Positions 9,228 to 19,200 of a stretch of 64,000 bases of DNA are shown piece by piece. Origin of the DNA: JADJEK01 sp052034255 (GTDB lineage: Bacteria > Planctomycetota > B15-G4 > JADJEK01); the NCBI GenBank assembly GCA_052034255.1, contig JBPOIU010000007.1, positions 1 to 64,000 of the forward strand, given 5' to 3'. A program made the translations under genes and the position numbers. The notes beneath the pieces were generated by a model. It ran no database searches, was not told where the DNA came from, and saw only the letters and a list, made by a program, of their open reading frames with translations. Position 1 is the first letter of the stretch, and every line of letters starts with the position of its first letter.

Positions 9228-10565
9228 TCACGGACAGTACGTCACCCGCAACCCGCCCGTGTGCTGGTACCCCTTGGTGGGGTCGAACACGAGGTACTGG
9301 AAGAACTGGGTCGTGCCGACCATCGCCGCCGAGATCGGGACCACCGTCGACTTCGTGCCGGTCGCCGAGGTCGGGCCGACGTTGGTCGACGTGTACGGGA
9401 AGCGGACGTACAGCGTGCCCCAGAGCTGGGGGGCGGTCGCTTGTCCCGCGCTCATCAACAACAAACACGTTTGATTCGCGTTGGCGCCGGTCAGCGTCAA
9501 CTGGAAGTTCGTGTTCGCCGACGACGGGCTGGTCCCGTTCGTGCCGATGTTGGCGACGGTGCCGGACAGTGTTCCCGACGATCCTGATCCGTAGTTCGCA
9601 ACCGTGCCGCACGGACCGCCGCCGCCACCGCTACTGCCGATGTCGATGGGGTACGGGTTCGAAAGCCGGCTGATGCTCGGCGCCCAAACCAACACGTTGC
9701 CGTCGACCGCGGTCGACGGGATCGTCACGGACACCGACGTCGACGTCGCGGCGACGTTGTAGACGACGCCCGGGATCGTGCCCGTGTTCGTCGTCGTACC
9801 GGCCGTGAACTTGACGTTCACCGTCGACGGGAAGTTGGTGCCGGTGATGACGAGCGTGCCGCCGACCAGGAACGACCCAGAGAGTCCGGTGATCGTCGGT
9901 TTGTTCGCCGGCTTCGCGCCGTAGATCGCCGCCAGGCCGCTCTTGTCGTCGGCCTGCAGCGTGCGCTGCTCGACGCCCGTACCGCAGATCGTCGGGCACA
10001 TCGTCGTGACGTTGACGCAGGAGCCCGAGCAGCTGACCGCGGAGTGGCCGAGGCCGAGCGCGTGGCCGAGCTCGTGTGCCGCGACGCCCTGGATGTCGAT
10101 CTGGCCACCGGAGACGGTCGGACCGTCGTTCCAGGTCCAGTTCTCGCACATCAGGATGTTCCAGCCGTCCGAGATGGGCGTCTGCGTGTAGGCCAGCGTG
10201 CCGCCCGAGCAGCCCGACGTGCCCCACGAGAACGTGTTGCCGTTCAGACCACCGGCCGCGGTCGCCGAGCCCTGGAAGTCGAAGTCGAAGTTGGCGTTGC
10301 CGTTCTTGTTCGAGTTCCAGACTTCGCCGGCCTTCCACACCGCTTGCTTCGCGCCGGTCGCGCCGGGGTAGCTCGCGGAGGTCGTGCCGTTGTCGTTGGC
10401 CGTGGCGTCGGCCGCGTTGTTGAAAATGCGGAAGTCACGTTGGTAGCCGTTGCCGGTCGTGCCGATGCCGAGGTTGCCGCCGATCAGCGAGTAGCCGGTC
10501 GACAGCGTGGGCAGCGCGAACAGCGCGGCGGCGGCGAATGCGACGATCGAGAATTGGAGTTTCAT
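9228..10565 (-). CDS. Secreted matrixin-like zinc metalloprotease with TIG/IPT domain
   Basis: A 445-residue protein from ATG 10565, preceded by AAGGA. A signal peptide covers about residues 1-24. The protease domain contains the metzincin zinc site HELGHALGLGH (164-174) and a Met-turn candidate at TTMCPT (Met189), with several Cys pairs nearby (119/140, 179/183, 190/194) that could form disulfides. A TIG/IPT-like immunoglobulin domain follows (about 224-300). After a Ser/Gly-rich linker (about 310-325) comes a C-terminal beta-rich domain of about 120 residues. The role is extracellular proteolysis; the substrate is unknown. The gene starts 20 bases after the stop of the small exported gene upstream, so the pair is probably an operon. 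Confidence 0.88.
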   Translation of the reverse strand: MKLQFSIVAFAAAALFALPTLSTGYSLIGGNLGIGTTGNGYQRDFRIFNNAADATANDNGTTSASYPGATGAKQAVWKAGEVWNSNKNGNANFDFDFQGSATAAGGLNGNTFSWGTSGCSGGTLAYTQTPISDGWNILMCENWTWNDGPTVSGGQIDIQGVAAHELGHALGLGHSAVSCSGSCVNVTTMCPTICGTGVEQRTLQADDKSGLAAIYGAKPANKPTITGLSGSFLVGGTLVITGTNFPSTVNVKFTAGTTTNTGTIPGVVYNVAATSTSVSVTIPSTAVDGNVLVWAPSISRLSNPYPIDIGSSGGGGGPCGTVANYGSGSSGTLSGTVANIGTNGTSPSSANTNFQLTLTGANANQTCLLLMSAGQATAPQLWGTLYVRFPYTSTNVGPTSATGTKSTVVPISAAMVGTTQFFQYLVFDPTKGYQHTGGLRVTYCP

Positions 10566-10585
10566 CGGTGCGTTCCTTTCGTCGC

Positions 10586-11158
10586 TCACTTCTTCGCGGC
10601 CTTGATCAACGCGTCGTACGTGCTCTGGACCACGGGGGTCAGGTCCGCGAGCTTCACGTTCGATTCGATCGCCGAGCCGGCGCCTTCGCCGAGCACGACG
10701 ACCTCGCCCTTGCGGTTCTTCTGCGTGCGGAACGACTCGGCGAACGAGTCGATGCGATACGCAGTCGGATCCGCGGCGCGCACGGCGGGATCGGTCGACA
10801 AGAACAACACGACGTTCTCGCCGACGCGCGTCTCGTCTTCGGGCGGGGAGATCGTCAGGCGCTCGTCGCCATGGCCCGGGTACCAGACCGACAGCGCGCC
10901 CGACGTCGTGGTCGGAGCGATCGCGGTCTCGACCTGGACCGTCAGTACCGTCCACGGCAGGTCCGGCGTAGACGCCAGTCGAACCGACTTCGCGCTCGTG
11001 ATGTTGCCGTAGACGACGATGCCGCCATCGTTCGCCTTGATCAGTTCGAGTTGCTTGGAAAGGTCACGGGGCACGACGGTCGCGACGGCTAGGCCGCCCA
11101 ACACGAAGAGCCCGACGAACGCGGCTAGACCCCGCGTCCGAAACACTTGCAGCGACAT
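10586..11158 (-). CDS. Small exported/anchored protein paired with metalloprotease
   Basis: A 190-residue protein. ATG 11158 is chosen because GGAGG sits eight bases upstream; the frame is open further 5' but overlaps non-coding sequence. It has one hydrophobic N-terminal segment (about residues 10-28) and then a mixed alpha/beta domain with a predicted beta strand pattern around VVYGNITSAKSV. No known family was recognised. It lies immediately upstream of the matrixin-like protease gene (20-base gap), so a joint function, such as anchoring or inhibition, is possible but is only inference from position. Confidence 0.7.
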   Translation of the reverse strand: MSLQVFRTRGLAAFVGLFVLGGLAVATVVPRDLSKQLELIKANDGGIVVYGNITSAKSVRLASTPDLPWTVLTVQVETAIAPTTTSGALSVWYPGHGDERLTISPPEDETRVGENVVLFLSTDPAVRAADPTAYRIDSFAESFRTQKNRKGEVVVLGEGAGSAIESNVKLADLTPVVQSTYDALIKAAKK

Positions 11159-11337
11159 ACGGATGCCTCCCAGTGAAATCTGCGGTCCGGCGCCGAGCTG
11201 GACCTGAGGGGATGAACTCGAGGGGGACGAAGAACCCGGCCGGGACGCTAACGCCGAGGCCGCGCCCTTCGCCATGCTGTAGACGCGCATGGTCGGGAAA
11301 GGTTCGGTGTCGTTGGACTTTGGTCGGCCGGACGGAT

Positions 11338-12999
11338 TCACGCGGCGCGGCCGAGTCGCACCAGTCGATTCCCGACGAGCACGACCAGCGCTTGCGCGAC
11401 GAGCAGGAGGCAGGACAGCGCGGCCGGCTCGCCGAGCGCGCGGTTGTAGCGACGGTTGAAGATCTCCACGCCGATCGGCAGGTTCGCCGGCACGTAGAGC
11501 AGGATCGATGCCGTGAACTCGGACAGCGCCGACAGCAGCGCGAGCAGCGCACCCGCGGCGAGTCCCGGCAAGAGCAGCGGCAGGACGACCTTGCGCGTGG
11601 CCGCGAAGCGACTGGCGCCGAGGCCGCACGCGGCGTCGACGAGCTGCGGATCCAATTGCGCGAAGGCGGCCTGCGTCGCGCGAACGGTCAACGGCAGGTT
11701 GCGGATCGCATAGGCAAGCGGCAGGAGCCACACCGTTCCGGCGAGGACTTGGCCTCCGGCCAGCGCGCTCGGCCCCGCGAACGTCTCGAGCAAGTTGAAG
11801 GCGATCACCGTGGCCGGCAGAGCGAGCGGCAACAGCGCCAACACCTCGATCCAGCGCCGAGCGACGCTGCGGCCGCGCCACAGCAGCGCCGCGATCCACA
11901 GCCCGACGACCACGTCCAACGCGGTCGCCAGGCCAGACATCCACAGCGAATTCGCCAGCGGCCGGCGGAACGCGTCCTCGGTGAACACGCGCACGTAATG
12001 CTGCAACGTGAACGCCGTCGGCAGCACCGATTCAGCGGCACCGGTATCCGCACCGAACGACAACACCAGGATCGCCAGGTGGGGGAGCACGAGCACGAGA
12101 CATGTCGTCGCGACCGCGATGCCGGCGAGAGCGCGCAGCGGTCCCGAGCGAACGACGCGAGCGGCGGCCGGCGTTCCCTTCGACGCGCTGCCGTAGGCGT
12201 CGGCTTGGGCGCGCAGCACGGGCCACAGCAGCGCGAGCGCTGCGACCGCGAGGATCGTCGACAACACGGCGACGCGCTGCGGGTCGTCCTCGCGCAGGTT
12301 GTAGATCCGCAACGTCAGGAGATCGGCGTCGGGCGCGAAGAACAGCGGCGCCGAGAACGACCCCATCGAGTTGAGCAAGGTCAGCGCGCCGGCGCCGAGC
12401 AACGCGGGAATCAATGCCGGCAACGTGATGCGCAGCCACGAGCGCACGCGCGACGCACCGAGTGAACGCGCGGCTTCTTCCTGCGCCGCGTCGTGGCGTT
12501 CCAGCGCGGCGTTGACGAACAGCACGAAGAACGGGAAGAACGAGTACGCGTGCAGCGCCAGCACCCCGGTGTAGCCATCGAGGAACAGATCGACGCCGAA
12601 CGCCTGCCGCAACGCGTGCGGGAGGACTCCGTACTCACCGAACAGGAACTGCTTGAACGCCAGGACGCCGACGATCGGCGGCAACAGCAGCGGCAACAGC
12701 AGCGCCGGCGCGAGCCACGCGCGCAACGGGAACGCGAAGCGGCGGGAGACGACGGCGAGCGGCACGCCGACGATCGCGGACAGCGCGACCGACGCCAGCG
12801 AGATCCAGATCGAGTTCCACAACGCGCGCAGGTCCTGCGGATGCTCGGTGTCGAACAGGGCGCTCCAGCTCGCGAGCGTCCACGCGCCGTCGTGCGACAG
12901 GGACTGGATCAATACCGCGATCTGCGGCCACGCGACGTAGGCCGACAACACGATCAGCGCGCAGGCGATCGGCAGGGAACGGCGCAGCGAATCGAGCAC
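11338..12999 (-). CDS. ABC transporter permease, two fused BPD domains (Fe3+/thiamine-type)
   Basis: A 553-residue inner-membrane protein starting at GTG 12999, six bases after the solute-binding protein stop. It has about 12 hydrophobic segments and two copies of the permease EAA loop: EEAARSLGASRVRSWLRITLP (about 180-200) and VDAACGLGASR...VVLPLLLPG (about 460-485). Two fused permease halves are typical of the FbpB/AfuB/ThiP group that imports ferric iron, thiamine or 2-aminoethylphosphonate. No ATPase gene lies in this operon. The substrate cannot be assigned from sequence alone. Confidence 0.9.
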   Translation of the reverse strand: MLDSLRRSLPIACALIVLSAYVAWPQIAVLIQSLSHDGAWTLASWSALFDTEHPQDLRALWNSIWISLASVALSAIVGVPLAVVSRRFAFPLRAWLAPALLLPLLLPPIVGVLAFKQFLFGEYGVLPHALRQAFGVDLFLDGYTGVLALHAYSFFPFFVLFVNAALERHDAAQEEAARSLGASRVRSWLRITLPALIPALLGAGALTLLNSMGSFSAPLFFAPDADLLTLRIYNLREDDPQRVAVLSTILAVAALALLWPVLRAQADAYGSASKGTPAAARVVRSGPLRALAGIAVATTCLVLVLPHLAILVLSFGADTGAAESVLPTAFTLQHYVRVFTEDAFRRPLANSLWMSGLATALDVVVGLWIAALLWRGRSVARRWIEVLALLPLALPATVIAFNLLETFAGPSALAGGQVLAGTVWLLPLAYAIRNLPLTVRATQAAFAQLDPQLVDAACGLGASRFAATRKVVLPLLLPGLAAGALLALLSALSEFTASILLYVPANLPIGVEIFNRRYNRALGEPAALSCLLLVAQALVVLVGNRLVRLGRAA

Positions 13000-13005
13000 T
13001 CCGCG

Positions 13006-14049
13006 TCACTCCCGCGCCAGCGGCTTGATCGTGCGCTCCCAGTGGCCCATCCATTCGCGCTCGTGCTCCGCGGCGCGTGCGGCGTCGTAAGGCAGCGGAG
13101 CGATCGTCAGCGCGCGCAGCCACTCGGGCTGGCGCTCCGTCGGGACGTCGGTGCGCGTCGGGATGCGGAAGTGCGCCGTCATCAGCAGGTCGAGCGCGTC
13201 GAGCGACAGCACCATCTCGACGAACGCGCGTGCGAGCTCGAGGCGGCGCGGATCGGAGTTCGGCCGCTTCACCAGCGCGATGCCGTCGACCAGCACCGGC
13301 GCTCCGCTCTTCGGCATCACCGCAGCCAGTGGATAGCCGTAGCGCGCGTGCTGGAACAGCACGTCGGTGAGGTTCCAGATCGACACGACGTTCGCGTCGT
13401 CCTTCGTGATCGCTTCGAACAGCTCGGTCGGGTCGGTCGCGTAGCGCTTGGTGTTGCGATGCAGCGCCGTGAGCAACGCGTAGCCGGCCGTCGGATCGCC
13501 GGTGCCCGCGGACTTCCAATCGATCAGCGCGCAAAACGCGGTGCGCATGCCGCCGGACGGCAGCGGAAAGCGCAGCAGCACGCGTCCCTTCCACGCCGGC
13601 GACGCGAGGTCGTCCCAATCCGCGGGAGCATCGTTTGGATCGAGTCGATCGCGATTGCGCACGATGACCTGGGGCAACAGGAACTGGCCGACGAAGCGTT
13701 GGTGCGGATCGCGGTAGTGGGCCGGGATCGCGTCGATGCACGTCGGCGCATACGGTTCGAGCAAGCCGTCGTCGGCGGCGATCTGCATCGTTGGCGCGGG
13801 GCCTCCCCACCAGACGTCACAGCTCGGCCGCTCGCGCTCGCCGCGGATGCGCGTCAGGCAATCCTGCGGCGACATGTTGAACCACTGCACGTCGACGTCG
13901 GGATGCTCGCGTTCGAAGCGTTGTTCGAAGTCGCGCAGGATGTCTTCGCCGTGGGGCGAATAGACGACGAGCGGCAGGCGCGCGTCCCCGCCGGAACAGC
14001 CGACGCAGGCGACCAGCCCCACGAGCCACGCCGCTGTGCGCCGCATCAT
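13006..14049 (-). CDS. ABC transporter solute-binding lipoprotein (extracellular family 1)
   Basis: A 347-residue protein starting at ATG 14049, which overlaps the preceding PIG-L stop by four bases (ATGA). The N-terminus is a lipoprotein signal (AAWLVGLVACVGC). The mature part has the bilobal FbpA/AfuA-like pattern: VVYSPHGEDILRDFE near the start, DVWWGGPAP (about 103-111) and SIWNLTDV in the middle. It delivers ligand to the fused permease encoded just downstream. Known relatives bind ferric iron, thiamine or phosphonates; which applies here is open. Confidence 0.88.
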   Translation of the reverse strand: MMRRTAAWLVGLVACVGCSGGDARLPLVVYSPHGEDILRDFEQRFEREHPDVDVQWFNMSPQDCLTRIRGERERPSCDVWWGGPAPTMQIAADDGLLEPYAPTCIDAIPAHYRDPHQRFVGQFLLPQVIVRNRDRLDPNDAPADWDDLASPAWKGRVLLRFPLPSGGMRTAFCALIDWKSAGTGDPTAGYALLTALHRNTKRYATDPTELFEAITKDDANVVSIWNLTDVLFQHARYGYPLAAVMPKSGAPVLVDGIALVKRPNSDPRRLELARAFVEMVLSLDALDLLMTAHFRIPTRTDVPTERQPEWLRALTIAPLPYDAARAAEHEREWMGHWERTIKPLARE

Positions 14050-16289
14050 CGCGTCTCCATCCGTCCCCACGCCGCGAGGTTCGCGAGCAGTCGCAGACTG
14101 CCTTCGTGGCCGTTCTTCCACTGACGGTACCAACCGAAACTGGTGTAGGCGAAGCGGCCCTTGCCGACCGGGGCGACCAACAGCCCGCCGTCGAGCGCGG
14201 GCTCGCCGGAATCGGAGCAGCGCAGCAACGCCGTGTATTGCGGCGCGAACGGCGGCTTCGGGAAGTACAGGCCGCGCTCATGCACGAAGCCGTCGAAGTC
14301 GGTCGCCGCCAGCGCGTTCGGCCAGGACAGCAGCGGATGTCCCGGGACCAGCAACGTCACCGGCGCGCGTTCGTCGACGACGCGTGCGTTCGACAGCTGC
14401 AGCGGATACGGAGCGAACTCGTGGCCGCCGTTGCTCGACGGGTTCCACTCGAAGCTCTTCTGGTATTGGACGACGAGCGTTCCGCCGCCGTTCGCGTAGG
14501 CGAGCAAACGGTCGTTGAACGTCACCAGATCCTCGCGCACGAAGTAGCCGCGGATGTCGACGAAGATCGCGTCGAATCGAGCCAGGTCCCGGAACGCGAG
14601 GTCGTCGCGCGACAAGCGCACCACGTCCGCGCCGAGGTCGACGAGCGCATTGATCAGTGTGTCGTCGTAGCTCCGCACGACGCCGATCGTCAGCCCGCTC
14701 GGCACGCGTGCCGTGACGCGCTTCACTTCGAGCGTGACGAACGGGAACGGTGCGGCGCTGCCGACGGCGCGCAACGCGAAGCGTCCGTCGCGCCGCATCG
14801 CGCCCAAGTCGAATGTCATCGCCAACAGTTGGCGCTCGAGGCCGGGTGCGAGAGTGCCGCTCCACACCGCGGTGCCGGGCTGCGCGCCGCCGACGTCGCA
14901 CAGCTCGACCGCGACGGGTGTTTCGAGCGGCAGCGCCAGCGCGACGATCGCGACCGCTTCGACGCGAGTCTTCGGGCTGCCGTCGGTCTCGACCAGGATG
15001 CGGCGCCGGGGTGCGAAGTCGACGACGACGGGCTCGCACGCGGACGGACGTTCGAGCGGGTCGAATTGGTCGTAGTGGGGGGATGCGAACAGGAACGGGT
15101 CGGCGGGCTCCGGCTCACGCGAGGCGTCGGCGCCGTCGAGGATCGATCGAGCGTGCGCGAGCGCCGCGATCGCATCCGTCAGGTCGGCGCGCACATGCGC
15201 GAGCCTTGCACCGTCCGGATCGGCGGCCAACACCGCGGCGAACGTCCGTCGTTGCGCGTCGAGCGCGGCCCGGAGTTCGTTCGGATCTCGCGTCGACGGC
15301 CACGCGCGGCGCAGCGCATCGAACGCGAGCAGCGCCTGGGCCGGGTGATCCGGCGCAGGCGCGTCGCCCGCGGCCGCCAGCGCGCGGAAGATCCGCAGGC
15401 GCGTCAGCGCGACCGGGTCGAACGGATCCTCGGTCGGGGGCAACAGCGCTTCGTGCGTTCGCGCCTTCACGCGGAAGAAGCGTTCGGCGCGATCGGGCTC
15501 GGGCCATCGCCCTTGCGACGCGTGTTCGCGCAGCGCCGCATGGGCCTGCGCGCGATAGGTCGTCCCGCGGATCGGATCGAGCGCGTCGACACGCAGGCGC
15601 AACCACGTCGCTCGGTCGGCCGCGTTCTCTTCGTGTTGCCCCGGGCCGTTCGTGCGTTCGAGGAACAACGTCGGCTGCCACGGAGTCACGCCGTAGCGTT
15701 CGAACTGCTCGGGGAACGCGTTCGGGTCGCCGGCTCGCGAAACGGCTTCGAGTCCGGCGATCGCGAGCGCGCGATGCTGGCCATGCCCTGTGGTCGCGTC
15801 GTGGTTCGTGAAGACGACGTCGGGGCGCAGGCGGCGATACGCGAGGACGACGCGCTCGACGACGGCTTCCTTGCCGCCCCAATGCGCGAACGACTCGTCC
15901 GCGGACTTGGAGAAGCCGAAGTCCTCGAGTCCGAGGAAGTACGCGTGGGCGCCGATGCGGCGGTCCGCGCGCAACGTCTCGACTTCGCGGATGGCGCCGA
16001 GTTCGCGGTAGAGCTCGGGGCCGATCTCGTTCTGTCCGCCTTCGCCGCGATTGGCGTACACGGCGCTGGTGCGTAGGCCGAAGCCGTGCCGGCACAACGC
16101 CAGCATTCCCGAATCCTCGTCGTCGGGATGCGCCGCCAGGTTCATGACCCGCCCGAGCGTGCCCGCATCGCGCAGCGCTTGCTCCAGCGCGACGACTCCG
16201 CGTTCGTCGAGATCGGCGGCCGGATCTCCAGCGACCGCGACCGCGACGAGCGTCAGCGACGCCGCGAACAGCGAGCGGAACACGCGCAT
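14046..16289 (-). CDS. PIG-L/LmbE-type deacetylase with C-terminal ThuA/GATase-like region
   Basis: A 747-residue exported protein. ATG 16289 overlaps the RND permease stop by one base. After a signal peptide (about 1-20), the PIG-L zinc motif AAHPDDED (52-59) and the downstream GHGQHRA segment are present. This fits an N-acetylglucosaminyl (or similar amide) deacetylase. The C-terminal third contains FDAIFVDIRGYFV and GGTLVVQYQ, typical of ThuA/class-I glutamine amidotransferase-like folds attached to long PIG-L proteins of planctomycetes and Bacteroidetes. The position between an RND pump and an ABC importer suggests processing of an imported or exported glycoconjugate (inference). Confidence 0.88.
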   Translation of the reverse strand: MRVFRSLFAASLTLVAVAVAGDPAADLDERGVVALEQALRDAGTLGRVMNLAAHPDDEDSGMLALCRHGFGLRTSAVYANRGEGGQNEIGPELYRELGAIREVETLRADRRIGAHAYFLGLEDFGFSKSADESFAHWGGKEAVVERVVLAYRRLRPDVVFTNHDATTGHGQHRALAIAGLEAVSRAGDPNAFPEQFERYGVTPWQPTLFLERTNGPGQHEENAADRATWLRLRVDALDPIRGTTYRAQAHAALREHASQGRWPEPDRAERFFRVKARTHEALLPPTEDPFDPVALTRLRIFRALAAAGDAPAPDHPAQALLAFDALRRAWPSTRDPNELRAALDAQRRTFAAVLAADPDGARLAHVRADLTDAIAALAHARSILDGADASREPEPADPFLFASPHYDQFDPLERPSACEPVVVDFAPRRRILVETDGSPKTRVEAVAIVALALPLETPVAVELCDVGGAQPGTAVWSGTLAPGLERQLLAMTFDLGAMRRDGRFALRAVGSAAPFPFVTLEVKRVTARVPSGLTIGVVRSYDDTLINALVDLGADVVRLSRDDLAFRDLARFDAIFVDIRGYFVREDLVTFNDRLLAYANGGGTLVVQYQKSFEWNPSSNGGHEFAPYPLQLSNARVVDERAPVTLLVPGHPLLSWPNALAATDFDGFVHERGLYFPKPPFAPQYTALLRCSDSGEPALDGGLLVAPVGKGRFAYTSFGWYRQWKNGHEGSLRLLANLAAWGRMETR

Positions 16290-19200
16290 CACGGCGACAC
16301 GACCGCCCGCGGCGCGTCGTCCGACTTCGGCGCGCGCGATCTGCCGAAGGTCAGCCGCGTCAGCAGAGCGCCGAGGTCGTCGAACAGGGTGTAGAACAGC
16401 GGCACGAGGAACAGCGTCAACAGCGTCGACAGAGCCATGCCGCCGAGCGTGGCGACCGCGAGCGATTGGTAGTTCAGCATGCTCGAACCGGAGGCGCCGA
16501 ACACGTTCGGGAACGCCATCGGGATCAGACCGAACATCGTCGTCAGCGCCGTCATCAACACCGGGCGTAGGCGCTCGGAACAGCCACGCAGGATCGCGTC
16601 GCGACGCTCGATGCCGAGCCACTGCAGTTGGCGAATCCGGTCGACGAGCACGATGCCGTTGTTGACGACCACTCCCGCGAGCAGGATCAACGCCAGCATC
16701 GCCGTGTTGTCCAGCGGGATGCCCCAGATCAGCAGTCCGACGAACGCACCGTTGAATGCCGGCGGGATCGCGAACAACACCGCGAGCGGCAGCATCCACG
16801 ACTCGAACAGCATGCCCATCAACAGGAACACGAACGCGATTCCGATGAACAGCGTGGTGAAGGTCTCGGCTTGGTTGCGTTCGAAGTCGCGGCGTCGCCC
16901 CTGGTCGCTCCACGAGTAACCGAGCGGCATCGGCACGCGCTCCATCGCCTCGGCGACGAGACGATTGACGCGATACGAGTTCTTGTCGAGCGACGACGCG
17001 ACGACCGAGAAGCTGGTCACGCCATCCTTGCGTCGGATCGACCCGAACGACGGCGAGACCTTGAAGTCGGCGATCGAATCGAGCGGGATCGTCGCGCCGC
17101 CGCTGATCGGGACTTGCAGCGAACGGAGCTGCGCGAGCTCGTTGGCATCGTCCTCCTCGAACTCGATCTGCATCGGGATCTCGCGCGTCCCTCCGGCGTA
17201 CGCGCGCAGCGGCTGCCCGCCGACGCCCCACGTGATCAATCCTTGCAGACTCTCCTGCGTGACCGAGTACCGCTGGATCTGATCGCGATCGAGGACGACC
17301 TGGAGTTCGTCGAACGTCGTTTCCAGCTCGGTGTGGACGTCGGTCAATTCGGGGATCTTCGACAGCTCCGCGACGACGTCGTCCCCGAGCTTCGCCAAGG
17401 CGACGCTGTCCGGACCGGACAGCACGACGTTGACGGCCGCACCGCCATCGCCCGCGTCCCAGCCGACGCGGTAACGCACCCCAGGGAGCTTCGGCAGTTC
17501 CTCGCGCAGGACTCTCGACAGCTCTTTGCGCTTGGCCTCCGTCGTACGCTGCGGCAGCCAGACGGTCACGTCGCCGCCAGTGCGGCGGAAACCGACGCCG
17601 ACGTTCTCGCAGCCAAGACGCTGTTTGTTCTCCACCAACCACCGCTCGATGGTCGCGAACGTGTCCGAGGCTTCTGGCAGCGTGAAGCGTCGTGGGAGGT
17701 CGACGGTGACGCGGACGCGCGAACTGTCGTCGCCGCGCTCGAACGTCTTTTCGACGTTCTGTCCAGCCCACGACAACAAGCCGGTCAGACCGATCGCGGC
17801 CGTGGCCACACCGAAGCGATGCGACAGCGCGCCGGCGAGCAGCGACCGGTAGAGCCGCAACAGCGGACGATCGAGATCGACGGCCTCGTCTCCGGCGACC
17901 CCGCCGCCGCGCTGGTCACGTGGGCCGAGCCTCGCCGTGGCGATCGGCAAGAACACGAGCGCGACGAACAACGAGGCCAGCAGCGAGAACGTGATCGGCA
18001 GCGCCAGTTCGACCAGGAATACGCGGCCCTCTTCGTTCGGCGTCATGAACACCATCGGCGCGAACACGACGATCGTGGTCAGTGTCGACAGCAGGATCGC
18101 GAGTCCGACCTGACTCGCGCCGCGCTCGGCCGCGAGCTGCGGCGAATCCCCGAGTCGCCGGCGGCGGTCGATGTTCTCGGCGACGACGATCGAATTGTCG
18201 ACCAGCATGCCGATCGCGAGCGTGAAGCCCGACAGCGAGATGACGTTGAACGTCTTGCCGCTGAAGTAGAGGCCGACCACGGCGGCCATCAGCGACACCG
18301 GGATCGCGAGCGCGACGAACGCGGTCGTGCTGACGCGGCGAACGAACAGGTAGAGCACGATGATCGCGAACAAGCCGCCGTACGCCGCCGACGACTGCAG
18401 GTTGTCGATCGCGCTGACGATCATGTCCGACTGGTCCCAGTAGACCGTGAACCCGAAGCCGGCGAGCCGCGGGTCCTGCTTCAGCGCTTCGATTTGTGCG
18501 TTCAGGCGTCGGCAGGTGTCGACGGTATTGGCGTCGGACTCCTTGCTCACCGTCGCGAACAGCGACGACTTGCCGTTCACGCGACTGACGTAGTCGCGGT
18601 ACGCGCGGGCGAGCGTGACGTCCGCGACGTCCTTCAGTCGGACGTTCTCGGCGATCGGGTAGTTCTGGATCTCTTCGGGCGACTGGAACTGCGAGTCGAT
18701 GCGCAGCAGGAACTCACGCCCGCCGTCGTCGACGCGGCCCGCCGGCAGCGAGAAATTGTCACGGCGCAACTTCGCGACGACTTCATAGAAGTCCAGGCCG
18801 TACGCCTTCAGGCGTTCGGGTTGGACGAAGATGCGGACGGTGTCGCGCACCATGCCGCGGATCTGCACTTGCGCGACGCCATCGACGGCTTCGATGCGTT
18901 GTTGGACGATGTCCTCGACCTTGCCGAACGGGTCGTCGACGGTCTCGTCGAACAGCACGCCGAAGAAGTAGATCGGCATGATCGACGGATTCCACCGCCG
19001 GATGCGGATGTCGGACACTCCGTCGGGCAGGCCCGCGCGTACGCGTTCCAGGCGGTCCTTCACATCGGCGTACGCGAGGTCCATGTCCGTGTCGCCGTTG
19101 AAGCGCACGGTGACTTCGGACTCGTCGGCGCTCGAAACGCTGCTGATCTCGCGCACGTTCGGCAGCGTGCGCAGTTCGTCCTCGATCGGTCGCGTGATCT

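Noticed and set aside
14046..17771. Apparent 1241-residue fusion of PIG-L with an extra 5' region
   Set aside because: The upstream part is antisense-type sequence over the RND gene; the PIG-L signal peptide begins at 16289, in overlap with the RND stop.
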